Positions 35,082 through 46,497 of a DNA stretch of 64,000 nt are shown here, one piece after another. Location: NCBI GenBank assembly GCA_038093975.1, contig JBBPTG010000001.1, forward strand, positions 868,001-932,000, in the 5' to 3' direction. Positions within the stretch are counted from its first letter, which is position 1, and every line of letters begins with the position of its first letter. The notes beneath the pieces are model-generated. The model saw only the letters and a program-made list of their open reading frames with translations, did no database searches and was not told where the DNA came from. The translations under genes were made by a program, and so were the position numbers. The stretch is from Chalciporus piperatus (Eukaryota; Basidiomycota; Agaricomycetes; Boletales; Boletaceae).

Positions 35082-36235
35082 TCAACTGCGTCTTCCTGCA
35101 GGAGGAATATCGCATATCCATTGCACGTCCTCTGCGTCCACGTTCCGAAGGCGCTGTGTATGTGGTCTGGAGGCAACTATAGCGCTATCTGCCATTCGCA
35201 CATCATAGACAATCTTGTCTTGCTGTGAGCGAGGTATCAAAAGTGGAAGTCTTCCCAAGAGTGCTTGATATCTGCGCCGAAGCCATCGAAGTGGCAGTTT
35301 TCCATCAAATGGATTTATGACCGATGCTTCCCCGACCTGTCCTGGCTTCCTTTGCTTGCGCGTGAGGCCCGGTGGCGCTGAGGGGGATCCCGCTAGCATG
35401 AGTACATCTTGAAGGACTGAAGTGTCTTGGAAGCCAAAGTTGCGGGGAACGTTTGGCAATGTCTTCTCGGCCCCGTTCATTTGCTCTGCAGGATGTTGAA
35501 GGGAAACGTGAAGTGGGGGGTGCACTTTCTTCTGTTCAGTTTTGAAGAAACGCCAGCGGATATTGAATTCGCGACGCCTGCTCAAGGGTCCCAAGAGAGC
35601 TGCGTCCTCAGAGTCCAGTTTCGCCCGTTCGGTTAATCCAGTGGGGAAGGCGAGGTGATGCCTCTGCAAAGCCCTCGTTTTGTGCGAAATGCCAGAAGTG
35701 AGGAGTGCGGTGAGTTCCGGAGAGTAAACAGGTGGACGGGACTTCTCTTTTTGTGGAATGATTGGGGCTGGAGGCGGAGCGCTAGGATCCGAAAGTAGAG
35801 GCTTGGCCAAGGATAAGTCACGACAAGACGAACATCAGATGGACCACCCATACCTCCAGCAACTCCCAACGCAACTTTCCTACCCTTCCGTATGCAATGT
35901 CAAGTACGCGATCGAATGCGGCAGCCTTTCCAGTAGTGGCCGCTTGGAGACTTCGCAAATCCTGGGAGTCATTCTCAGATTAATGACTTGAAGAGAGACA
36001 ATACTCGCCTTTGACACCCTGTTTAACTTTCGCTTGCGAAGTTCGCATGAGTCGGTCTCAAGAACTGCGCGGAAGTCGTCTGCCCCCTTGATTCGGAAAA
36101 AAATCCTACATGATATTAGAAAATGACTACAGACCGCGGATAAACTGCTCACCGAAGATATATGTGAGGGAGACTTCTGATTTGACGAAGATATGTCCTG
36201 TACAGCGAGAGGACCTCTTTGCTTGATGGGTTCAT
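35082..36235 (-). CDS. LYR-motif protein, Cup1-like
   Basis: Exons 36235-36153, 36105-36009, 35961-35854 and 35801-35082 give 335 residues. The N-terminus has the LYR tripeptide in a helix (VLSLYRTYLRQIRSLPHIYLR), then FFRIKGADDF and RSLQAATTGKAAAFDRVLDIAYGRVGKLRWELLE. This is the pattern I know from Complex1_LYR-like proteins of the fungal Cup1-like group. LYR proteins act in mitochondria with the acyl carrier protein in Fe-S delivery and complex assembly; a specific client cannot be named. The C-terminal 230 residues are basic and Pro-rich without a recognised domain. Intron 2 has a GC donor (AAG|GCGAGT). The gene diverges from LSG1 across 206 bp, and a 9-bp inverted repeat lies just 5' of its ATG. 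Confidence 0.8.
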
Positions 36236-36239
36236 TGCA

Positions 36240-36265
36240 GTAGTAGTAGTACTAGTTACTACTAC
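36240..36265. repeat. 9-bp inverted repeat (hairpin) in LYR 5' leader
   Basis: Arms GTAGTAGTA (36240-36248) and TACTACTAC (36257-36265) are perfectly complementary around an 8-nt spacer. On the minus-strand transcript the hairpin would end four bases before the LYR start codon, a position where a stem could hinder ribosome initiation. It is also a short TAG/CTA microsatellite pair, so it may be accidental. Confidence 0.7.
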
Positions 36266-36280
36266 AGTAGTTGTCCTGAT

Positions 36281-36290
36281 GTCACGTGAC
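36281..36290. promoter_or_regulatory. Palindromic CACGTG (E-box) site in the LYR/LSG1 promoter
   Basis: A perfect 10-bp palindrome GTCACGTGAC contains CACGTG, the core bound by bHLH factors such as Cbf1 in yeasts. It lies near the middle of the 206-bp divergent promoter between the LYR and LSG1 genes. The binding factor and effect are inference. Confidence 0.5.
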
Positions 36291-36441
36291 TGATCATTTG
36301 TGATCGGGGACCGACGAGGGATCTCTCGGAGTTGTAGTCTATCCACTGACTACACCTGTAGTCGAGCGCTGATTGACCGCCTGCCTGACAGATTCCATTG
36401 TCTTTTTCTCTCCGCGAGGCCGAACTGCGTGTCAACGGACC

Positions 36442-38884
36442 ATGGTGAGCAAGTCATCTCAAATGTTTGCCGAGCAGATCAGCCAATGGTTATGTGTAGC
36501 CTCCGAGGCAGAAGAACCAGAATCTATCAGGGCTCGGTCGAGCGATCATAAACCGCAAAGTGAAAGATGCCCGGGAGATGCAGGAATCTGGCCTTGTATG
36601 ACTCCAGACCGTTCTAGCTTATCAGCTCACATTCACCAATCTGTAGTACACGACGGATCTAGATACAACTCGTCTTCAATCGGTCACCCAAGAGCGAGAT
36701 CTGGACGAATTCTTAAACACTGCTCAATTAGCGGGTACCGAGTTTACAGCTGGTATGGGGGAATCTTCCGTTGCTCTAGTCAATTACTGAACCATTTTAA
36801 AGAGCGCCGCAACGTCAAAATTGTCCAATCCCCAGTGGTAGCTATTCAAAACCCCTACCTCCTCTCAGAGGCAGAAGAGCAATCCACACTTCGCAAACAC
36901 CAAGACAACAAGGAACGTCTTCGGGTTCCCAAAAGACCGCCTTGGACGAAGACTATCACGACAGCGCAACTGGATCGGCAAGAAAAGGATGCATTTCTGG
37001 AGTGGAGGAGGGGATTGGCTCAGTATGTCTTTGCTTCCTATCACTAGTCCATCATTGCCTAATCGATGCGATAGGCTACAGGAAGAGGAAAAGTTTCTCC
37101 TTACACCATTTGAACGCAATCTCGAAGTATGGCGTCAGCTATGGCGTGTACTGGAGCGCTCCCATCTCGTGGTACAAATTGTTGACGGGCGCAATCCCCT
37201 ACGATTCCGTTGCGAGGATCTCGATTCTTATGTCCAAGACGTGGAGGGGGCAGAGGGCGAGGCTGGAACTGGCAAAGGGTTGAGGCGGAGCCTACTGTTG
37301 ATAAACAAAGCTGATCTATTGACCGCTACGCAAAGGTGGGCGCCATTTCCTTACTATTCCCTTCGATCAGTATTGAACCGTCATGAGCGGATGCTGACCT
37401 TGATTGTGCTTGGGATAGGCGGACATGGGCAGATTATTTTGACGAACAGGGCATCCGATACGCATTTTTCTCTGCTGCAAATGCTGCTGCACTACAGCAA
37501 GCGCGCCGCGACGCGCTCGCGCGACAGGAAAGGGACGAACCCAAGACTAGTGCCGAGGAGGAGTCTTCATCTGACTCGGAAGGGCCCAGTACGCCTGATG
37601 ACCACGATGATAGAAGTGACATGCCTCCGGATTCTGATATCGAGTCAGATTCTGATGACGAAAAATTAAAATACGTGCAGACAGAAGAAGACACACCTGA
37701 CGGGCGAGATCCAAGGACAAAGGTTCTAAGTGTCTTAGAGCTTGAAGACTTATTCGTCTCTGCGGCTCCGGATTTATCTAGTACGCAAAGATCCCATCCC
37801 ATACAAGCAGTAACTTGATGGCATGCTGCAGATTTCAAAGGTCCCTTAGGCGAACCACCGTCAAAACTGGTGGTGGGTCTCGTCGGTTACCCTAACGTCG
37901 GAAAATCAAGCACAATAAACGCTCTCCTCGGGGAGAAAAAAGTCAGCGTATCCTCTACGCCAGGAAAAACCAAACATTTCCAGACTATTCATTTGTCCCC
38001 TTCGATAGTCCTTTGCGACTGTCCGGGCTTGGTTTTTCCCCAGTTTGCGACGACGAAGGCGGCACTGGTTTGTGACGGTGTGTTACCCATTGATCAGATG
38101 AGAGAGCACTCGGGCCCTGTGGCACTGGTAGTGAAGAGGATACCCAAGGCGGTCTTAGAGGCACAATATGGTTTAACCATTAAAGTGAGAAGTGTCGAGG
38201 AGGGCGGAGACGGGAATGCAACGGCGGAGGATTTTTTGATCGCTTATGCCAGTAAGTGTTGTGTTCAACGCGAGTTTTCGTTCTACTGAGCAGAGTGCTC
38301 GCCATATAGTCGCACGAGGCTTTATGCGTTCGGGGCAGGGAAACCCAGATGAAGCACGAGCAGCGAGATACGTCCTGAAGGACTACGTAAATGGGAAACT
38401 CCTATTCTGCCACCCATCCCCAGGAACGTCAGAAGAGTCTTTCAACAAGCAAACGCACGAGCTCTCCCTCCTTGGCGCAATGGGAAAGAAACGGGCACCC
38501 ACTACGCGTGTTGTGAAGGGTGCTGATACATATGTCACCCCCCAACCCGCCGACTCGCCAGCTCCGTCATTCAATCACGACTCTCTTCTGACTGCACAAG
38601 CGAACGGTGTGAAATCACTTGCGTTGGACAAGGAATTTTTTGCACACAATTCTCCGCTCTCGGCACGTCCGTTTGTACAAGGATCTGGACGACATGGACA
38701 GGAATTCACGAGGGGGAAGTTATATCCGCACCAGAATATGGTGGCGAACGATGGCAGACTGCTCGGGGTAGAAGGGGGCGAGATTCCTGCGCTTGTGAGT
38801 GAAGCAGGAGCAGAAGGAAGTGGGAAGAAACACCACAAGAAGGGGAAGAGGGTCAAGCAGAGAAGCGGGAAGGGATATGATTGA
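36442..38884 (+). CDS. LSG1: Large-subunit GTPase Lsg1
   Basis: Coding exons 36442-36444, 36500-36595, 36647-36752, 36803-37022, 37075-37335, 37419-37780, 37832-38251 and 38310-38884 give 680 residues. The first exon contributes only ATG. N-terminal GLGRAIINRKVKDAR, ELAGTEF-like AGTEFTAERRNVKIV and TPFERNLEVWRQLWRVLERSHLVVQIVDGRNPL match Lsg1. GTPase motifs are circularly permuted: G4 (NKAD) precedes G1 (GYPNVGKSS) and G3 (DCPG), separated by an acidic insert of about 100 residues. Lsg1 releases the export adaptor Nmd3 from cytoplasmic 60S subunits. A basic tail rich in Lys, Gly and His ends the protein, as expected for ribosome binding. Confidence 0.93.
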
Positions 38885-39604
38885 TTGAAGTCATCTATCG
38901 TGTACGAGAGCCTGCACAGGAGGTTCTGTACCATTTATACATCTGATCTGTGGGGAACCGCATTGGAAAAAGATGTCGAAGTGAGTGTTAGAGGCGTCTC
39001 ATCCGTTCCAAGTCAAGATGTCACGATCTTCCTCCGAGTCATGGTCACGCTTGCGATGGAGCATGACGCGCTCACGCGAGGGAAAGAGTCTGTTGCAATC
39101 TTGACCATGTATGTTATTAGGAAGATTGTATATGGATACACATGGGATGAGAGCACCTTGGAATGCGCAAATAAATATGGGTGTTCTGTAGCTGGTTTAG
39201 CCGTGCTTGAATAGGGAGAGATGTGCGCACGCACTCTGCGGGCGATGTGACCCTGCCATGACCTGCTTCGATGTCTTTCGCCGTTGCCGTCGCTGATCAA
39301 AGAATGAGAAAATGTATGATACTCTCGGGCATGTGCCTCACTGTCTTGCGTTGCGGGTCTTGACTTGAGCACAGACGGCAGACGAGGAGGTCCACCCGAG
39401 CTTGCCATCATCAGATTCACAAGCCTCAGGAGTGAGGGGACAGCACCGCCACGCTGGTAGCTCGTGATATTTACAACTGCACAGTAACTTGTGTACAACT
39501 GTATGGATGGTCATGGCTCCTCCTCGTCCCGCACGACGCCCAGCGCATTCGCTCTGCGATTGGAGTCGTTGTTCTCCACCGAAAAATATAGCAAAGAGAC
39601 GACC
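38885..39604. other. Intergenic region
   Basis: About 720 bases after LSG1. Open frames on both strands are short and show no conserved motif. The plus-strand frame of the next gene is open from 39503, where an earlier in-frame ATG occurs, so its first exon may begin there. I saw no repeat or RNA gene. Confidence 0.4.
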
Positions 39605-41718
39605 ATGAAGAACACAACTCTTCACACGAGAACGCTCACTCTGCCCCGACAACTCCACCACTCCTCCCAGTCCTCCTCTGTACCACTGCTGCGCTTTCCC
39701 TCCCACTCTCGCTCTCGCTCTCATGCGCAGTCTCGTCCCAAGCCGTCCTCGTCCACGCCTTCTCCGCCGGTTTCGCGTCCGCCCTCGCCGGTCCTAAATG
39801 CACTTAATGAGGCACTCACCGAGAGCATATTGCCATCCATACCTCCACCAGCCTGGCTGCCAGCATCATTCGCAGGGCCACGTACACTTTCAAGACCACC
39901 CTTGCTTTCCAACATCCGATATACCTCCCCTTTCGCCGCAAAATGTGATTCTATCACCCTCCCTCCCTCGCTTTCTCTCACTGCAACCGTTGCACCTAGC
40001 CATTCACCACCAATGCGTTCGTCCCTCGATACCCTCCGCTCGATACATACATCTGCCCCTCCACAAATATCTCCCACTTCCTCTGCCCGTAGATGGTGGT
40101 TCCAATCTGAGACAGACACTTCGAGCAGGGAGCATATAGCAAGCACAGGCGATGAACCTGATCTGCTTGATGGTAATCTGGGGGGGAAATGCATGTACCT
40201 TTGATGTTGTTCATTGCACGAGTCATTGACGCATCCCCATTCAGTCCGCGCCCCTCAAGCCCCTCTCGTTTTCTGCCATGGTCTACTTGGCTTCGACTCC
40301 GTCACAATTGGGCCTGCAATAGCTCCCTTGCAGGTCTATCATTGGCGCGGAATCAAAGAGGTTCTCGAGGCTACCGGCTGCGAGGTCCTCATCACTCGTG
40401 TGCCGGCAACCTCCTCACCGGTCGATCGTGCAAAGGTCCTCGAGAGAAAGATATCAGAGATATATCCAGGAAGAGATGTACACCTTATAGGCCATAGCAT
40501 GGTATACGCTCGCGTTTTCGTTAAAATGCTTTTCTTGCTTACTTTTTTACCAGGGTGGCATTGATTGTCGATACCTCATAACCCATCTCACCCAACGCAG
40601 TTTCCGCGTCCTCAGTCTCACCACTATCGCAACACCGCATCGTGGCTCTTCTTTTGCTTCACACTTTCTTTCTCTTGCTTCAACTCATCTCCCATCCGTT
40701 TTGTCTCTCCTCGAGCTTCTTCCGAATGGTGGGGGCGATGGCAAGGCATTCGAGTGTCTGACCAGGGAGGCGATGAGCGAGTTCAATGAGAATACGCCTG
40801 ACGTGGAAGGTGTACGGTACTTTAGCTGGGGTGCGGAGTACGAACCTGGGTTAATTGATACATGGAAGTGAGTTCAGATCCAACCTGTATTCGTCTCGTC
40901 GAGCATTACCTCATCGTCACGCCACAGGTACCCCCACTCTATCATAGCAGCACAAGAAGGTCCGAACGACGGCCTGGTATCTGTGGAGTCAGCGCAGTGG
41001 GGTACCTATCTTGGCACGCTGCGCAACGTGAACCACCTCGATCTAGTAGGATGGACGGGTGGGCTCGCAGGGAATATTAGTAGCCTCGCAGGTGGGTCTC
41101 TCTTTCTTCTCCACGAAATGTTCCCAACGACTTCACCCACTCCCGAATCGACAACCAGGATTCAAGGATATGCATGCTTTCATTCGGGGAAATGATGTAG
41201 GATTCAGTCCAGGAAGGTTCTACGGTGGCGTCGCGGATCTGTTAGCAGGTGTAGAGGAGGACGAAGGGCTGGTCGTTGATGGAAAGTGGGTTGGCTGGGA
41301 AGGAAGGGAGGAGAGGAAGAGGAAAGTGATGAAGGAGGCTGCCAGAATTGAGGCTGCAGAGACGCCTCAGGGTGAGGAAGTCATAAAGCGCAGTGTATCG
41401 GACAAGGAGAGATGGAGGATGGAGGAGATGCTCCGATCATCACCTTCGCCCCTACCACCTCGATCCGGTTCTTCGACTCCCAGCACCGACGAAGGAGAGC
41501 GTCAGGAGTTGCACATACGACGACGTGTTCCTAATTCTATCGGGAACCAGCGAATTGAAGATGCTGATGTGCAACCTGAGGCAGGCACGCCAAAAGAGGT
41601 TTGGGTAGATGATGCCCAAGATATCGCACCGGATTCTACATTCGAGTCAGTGCAGAACGAAGATACTGAAGTCCCAAGTTCTCCTTCTCTGAATCCTCAC
41701 ACTCAGTCGCGCCTATGA
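39605..41718 (+). CDS. Alpha/beta-hydrolase, triacylglycerol lipase-like
   Basis: Exons 39605-40172, 40245-40501, 40554-40867, 40928-41091 and 41159-41718 give 620 residues. The first 190 are Ser/Pro/Arg-rich with a basic start (a possible mitochondrial leader). The catalytic part has the oxyanion region VFCHGLLGFDS, nucleophile elbow GHSMGG split by intron 2, ATPHRGSSFA, a likely catalytic Asp in EGPNDGLVS and His in VNHLDLVGW. This order is that of fungal lipases related to lipase class 2/PGAP1-like hydrolases. The C-terminal 150 residues are charged and low-complexity. An earlier in-frame ATG at 39503 would add 34 residues. The natural substrate is unknown. Confidence 0.82.
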
Positions 41719-42123
41719 CGGCGCCATACGATCCCTATCATCAGAGTAACGCAATGTTACACCTGACTACTAGAAGTTACTTACCACACCGATACTCTAT
41801 AACATCATAATATACCTTGTAGTACTGTATCAACTTTTTATACCGATGTGCCCCGATATAATCACTGCTTGCCAACTCATCAGAGAGATATGCTAGTGTA
41901 CTATCGGGGAAGCCGAGATGACCGAACAACTCACGATCAGACTCTAGTTGCACTACGATGATGCTTCCGGAATTTAGCGAACCAGATCGATCGAGTACGG
42001 AACAACGGGAAGGACGATCCACAATGTATTCTTAGGATAAGGCCTGGGAGCAAACAAGTCTTTGCATCTCTTATCAGCACCAGTATTGCAGCGCCTGCTC
42101 TGAGACCTTACCGGACGTGAGGA
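41719..42123. other. Intergenic region
   Basis: About 400 bases between two plus-strand genes. An 81-codon minus-strand frame (41777-42022) has no recognised motif, unlike the real genes here, and is treated as chance. Terminator of the lipase-like gene and promoter of the formylglutathione hydrolase gene are expected here. Confidence 0.35.
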
Positions 42124-43456
42124 ATGGCACCTGTACTCGAGAAACTATCTTCAAACAAGCACTACGAGGGGACGTTGACCAAGTACAAGTTCAAGGTAAG
42201 TTCCTGTTCCTGGAGCCCGCCATACGTCCGTCTGATCGGTTGCTGATCCTGCATCTGCCCTCGCGCCTCATCATTATGATATCATGATGCACCGACGGGT
42301 GGATGTTATGTAGTCTGCTGTCCTTGGCGACCTTGATGCGCAGTTCAACATCTTCCTGCCTTCGAATGCTGCTCAGGGAAAGGTCCCTGTCTTGGTTTAC
42401 CTTGCCGGCCTGACTTGTACGGAGGACAATGGGTGAGCTTCATTCTCTACCTCCGGAGTCACTGTCATGTTGGTTGGACTCGTCGTATTTATTTCTCTCC
42501 TACAGCACCCAAAAGGGTGGCTTCATGCGTGATGCAGCAACGGAAGGCATTGCCATCCTCTTCCCCGACACATCCCCTCGGGGAGCCGGAATCGACGGTG
42601 AAACCGCCGCCTGGGATTTCGGTGTTGGCAAGTACACCGACCACGCACCCCCGATTCATGATCTTACTCCACCAAACCAGGTGCTGGATTTTACCTCAAT
42701 GCTACCGCATCCAAATGGGCTAAGCACTACAATATGCTCGACCACGTCACGAAAGAGTTGCCAGAAGTCATTGAAGCTGCTGGCATTCCCATCGTGCGTC
42801 TACCATCTCACCCGTCGTCGTCATGTATGGTGACTGAAGGGTCGATTAGGATTTTACTCGCCAGTCCATCTTTGGGCACTCTATGGGTGGTCATGGAGCG
42901 CTCACTATCTATCTCAGCTCCTTGATCAATGGCACGAAGCAATACCGTTCTTGCTCCGCCTTCTCCCCCATTTGCGAGCCGTCTGCAGTCCCGTGGGGTC
43001 AAAAGGCGTTCAAAGGTTACCTCGCGGATGGAGTAGAGGAAGGCAAGGAGAGATACGATGCAAGTGTTCTTGTAGGCAAAGTTAAAGGAGCGATAAACGT
43101 GCTCATCGATTATGTGCGTATCTTGTCGTTGCTTTCTGTCGGAAACTGACAATCGACGAACAAACAGGGGACTGCGGATAATTTCCTATACCAACTTCAC
43201 CCCGAAGTATTCCTCAAAGCCTCGCGCGACGCTGGACATGACGAGGTACAAGTTCGGGTGAGAGCTCATGAGGGGTATGACCACAGCTACTACTTCGTGC
43301 GTATTCCTTCTCGCCTCGCCACCGCCCCGTGGTGCTGATGATAACAAATAGATCTCTACCTTTGGCTCAGATCACATTCACTGTGTGTGTTTTCGCTTTC
43401 GCGGCAGACGTGAACTAATCATTTCTACAGTCCATGCCAACTTCTTGAAGGCTTGA
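42124..43456 (+). CDS. S-formylglutathione hydrolase (esterase D type)
   Basis: Exons 42124-42195, 42314-42432, 42506-42627, 42681-42793, 42850-43113, 43168-43296, 43352-43382 and 43431-43456 give 291 residues, the usual family length. The enzyme hydrolyses S-formylglutathione to formate and glutathione, the second step of cytosolic formaldehyde detoxification, important for fungi degrading methoxylated lignin. Motifs: LVYLAGLTCTEDNG, FPDTSPRGAGI, WDFGVGAGFYLNAT, GHSMGGHGAL (nucleophile Ser), an Asp in IDYGTADNFL and His in GYDHSYYF. Intron 3 (42628-42680) begins with GCAAGT; only this GC donor restores the invariant DFGxGAGFY stretch. Confidence 0.94.
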
Positions 43457-43713
43457 GTTGAAGTGTTCATGTCAAAGGAAAGCAACGAGGATTACAATGT
43501 CGAGTGTTGTACGAAATACAGATTGATGCACAATTTTTGGAAATTTGCGAACAATTAAGCCTTGCATCCTAGTACATGCAAGGCAAGTTACATTGAGACC
43601 ATGGACACGAAATTCATGCGTTGGAAATGAATATACTGCGACGAGGAAAACGAGAAAACGAAGGTGCATGCAGACCACAAGAGATGATGAAATCGTTGAC
43701 CAAGTCGACCAAG

Positions 43714-45992
43714 TCAAGATGTAGACGAGCGAATTCGTTCGCGGTATGCCCTTTCGAGGTCGGCAAGGTCGGAGGTGATCCAGAAGCTCCTGAGCGCTGC
43801 GTACACTGTTGCTCGTTTTTGTGGATCGGGGATCAGGAGGTGGTTTACGAGATTTTTCGCTGTGTGATCGTAATTGATGGGCAAGCGTCAATGAACGTCA
43901 GCACCAGGGGAGAACCACGCCATGTAGTAGAGTGTGTGGTCTGAAGGGAAGCAAAAAAGATGCCATGTACGTACCATCTCTTAATGTTGCCCAGATCGGT
44001 TCACAGTAATAAATTGTCCCGTCGAGAATGCGCTGTTTCGTTATCTCGTCTTGAATTTGGGAGGGCTGCGAAAATCCCATATGTCCGTCGGCGTCTTCAA
44101 GTTTGCTGTCTTGTCCATTCTGGGTGTAGTCGTCAGCACGCAGATCCATGGGGTCGCCGTAATCGAATGGATGACTGCCGCTGGAAAGACGAAACTCAAC
44201 CATCAGTTCCAGGAAATCCCAGATTGTTATCCAAAGAAGCACTAATCTTCTTGACGAGCATCAGAGATACATACGTCAACATTGCAAAGATAACAATCCC
44301 TGTGCTCCAGCAGTCAGCTGGCATACCCACATAACCCAGATGTTTGTTCTCCAATGCGCGCACGCCCTCTGGAGGAAGGTAAGAGATGGTACCACAAACA
44401 TGGAGAGTTTCTTCATAGGCTCTTGGACGTGCAAGACCGAAATCTGCTATCTGAATGCGGGGGTATGGGCCGGGGGAGTGTAGAAGGATGTTTTCGGGCT
44501 GAGTTAGGAGGCAGGCGTTAGAACAAACGGGGATGATAAAAGGAGGTAAAGTGACAAGAGGAACTGCAGAGGAGCCGATGAAAATAGTACAGTAACGATC
44601 TCGGACAAAGAGGCCTACGACCATTTATCGTGCGATCCAATTACATGGAGAAAGAGCTAAACAAAAACTGACCTTGAGATCTAAGAATCATGCGTCAGTC
44701 CATCGATCTCGATCCAACCAGTTCACGGGAAATGGAATTATACTTACCGCGATGGGAAATCATCCTATCATGCAGATATTGAAGCCCCTTGAGCAGCTGG
44801 AACGTGATATACTTAGCTTCACCTTCGCATAACTTGTGCCGCGGGTGATTTGTGATGTAGCTGAAGAGATCGCCACCAGTGGACAGCTGGAGCATGATGT
44901 AAAGGAATTCTGAGTCATAATCGAAAGCATAGACTCTGTTTATATTTGGCTGGGCTGGATGAGATCATGCGGTGGTGGGAAGGGGAAGGAAAGGCATACG
45001 TGATGGAGCGAGGTCAGAATGGTGGCCTCCTTCATCTCTTTTTTAAGATCATTTCCCTCCTTTCTTCTGACGATCTTGCAAGCCACCTGACGGTGAGCGG
45101 AAGTGTCAAGAGCAAGATGGACGGATGCATAGCTGCCTGTTCCCAAGCAGTGTGAGGTGATGCGGTACCGACCCATGTCCTGAGAAAGCTATCGAAGATC
45201 CTTGTGCTGAAGTGTCGCGACATACCTTGAACGCGTGGGGTTGAGAATTGCTGATCTGGGAGGGTCGTGTAACGGGCAGATGTCTCGAATTGAAGACACA
45301 TTGAAATGCTGGATAGCATGAGTGGCAAAAATGAGAGGACAGACCGGTGATACGCTTACATTGCGATGCTGGGATTTTGAGGGTATCACCATGCATAAGA
45401 ATGGCAGATGTTTTCCGAACTTTGTGACTATTGATGATAACACCATTGGTGGACAGGTCCTAGAGAGGGTGAGAAGGAAGGGTCCTCGTGATCGAGGTGA
45501 CATTACCTGGCAGGATATAATGATCCCACCCGCGCCTGATCGAACACTGGAAAAGAGGAATGGATGGTAAAAAAGAAACCAAGTTAATGGTCGAACTTAC
45601 GCATATATCTTGCAATGGAGACTAGAAACGACGATGTCGGGAACGACATAGGAGCTATCAGATGTGAGTTGGAGGGATTGGGAAAAGGCAGGAGCTCGAA
45701 CCAGAGTTTTGGGCTTCTACCGATGGTAATAGGTTTTCCCAGACATAGTATTAACGCTTGATGATAAAGATGAGCATGTATTTCGACTGGGAATCAAGGG
45801 GAACAAACCCTCTGTGCGCCCGTCAAAGGTTGTGGTCAAGAGTCTAGCGCATACATCCGTGGATGAGTGTGCACTAGATGGGGGAAGCGACGGACCAGAT
45901 GGAACTGGTTGAGTGAAACCGTCGATGGAAGACGCTGACTTCATCGTGGACGGCGACGAGCTCAAGTCGCGTCGAGTCGCGTAGGTCATCAT
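43714..45992 (-). CDS. FHA-domain serine/threonine kinase (Dun1/Rad53/Mek1-like)
   Basis: Supported exons: 45786-45702, 45654-45601, 45546-45507, 45459-45360, 45308-45226, 45179-45000, 44949-44748, 44680-44673, 44498-44275, 44180-43975 and 43859-43714. The FHA domain shows KPITIGRSP, VVSSLHCKIY and CQDLSTNG. The kinase domain shows LGTGSYASV, VACKIV, HRDLKPEN, IADFGLAR, GTISYLPPEG and ADCWSTGIVIFAMLTGSHPFD. FHA kinases read phospho-threonine marks in DNA-damage and meiotic checkpoints. The 8-nt exon 44680-44673 supplies the core of HRDLK. The N-terminal part (about 45787-45992, from the first usable ATG) is open but does not join in frame to the FHA block by any normal intron, so the true start is uncertain. 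Introns are longer (94-174 nt) near the C-terminus. Confidence 0.85.
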
Positions 45993-46497
45993 GTGGTCAC
46001 GTGCGGGGCGGCCGATCAGGCCGATCACACCATGATCGGAGTCCGCATTGATCGTGAGAGGTTGTAGAGGGGACGATGGACCATCAATGGTTGTATCGAC
46101 TGGAGAAGCAACACCAATGCGAGCAGAGGCGATGAACTAGGACTTGCTTTGATGTAGACGAGAGTGATGTACATATGCATTAAATGTGTCTGACTAGTAC
46201 ACGAAGCAGTTAATTTATTGCTACCGTCCGAGTGCCGTAGCCTGCGCCAGCTTCAGGTTCGTCCACACCAAGCATTGTTAACGTTTTCTGTCTTTCCATT
46301 TCCCCACAGCATACTCCCAGTCGGGTACAGTACCGTTTCTCTCACTTTTCGTTTCTTCGTTTCTTTGCTTTTCTAAACGCTGGCTCGCCCTTCCCTTACA
46401 CCCTTACAACTCCATTTTTTATAACCCACCCTCAACTTCTTCGCTTTTTACATTCTCGCCAGCCATACCGTCCATCCTAGGAAACAGATCAAGGAGA
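45993..46497. promoter_or_regulatory. Divergent promoter, FHA kinase / kelch gene
   Basis: About 500 bases between divergent starts. The right half is pyrimidine-rich on the plus strand (CTTTTC, TTCTTC and CTTCC runs near 46290-46460), common just upstream of strongly expressed fungal genes. The left 130 bases still read open in the kinase frame without an ATG. No specific factor site is claimed. Confidence 0.45.

Noticed and set aside
39338..40194. Long minus-strand frames opposite exon 1 of the lipase-like gene.
   Set aside because: They mirror the Ser/Pro-rich bias of the plus-strand exon and carry no motif of their own.
41777..42022. An 81-codon minus-strand frame that could be a small protein.
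   Set aside because: No recognised feature, no good start context, and it lies in a normal-length gap between two plus-strand genes.
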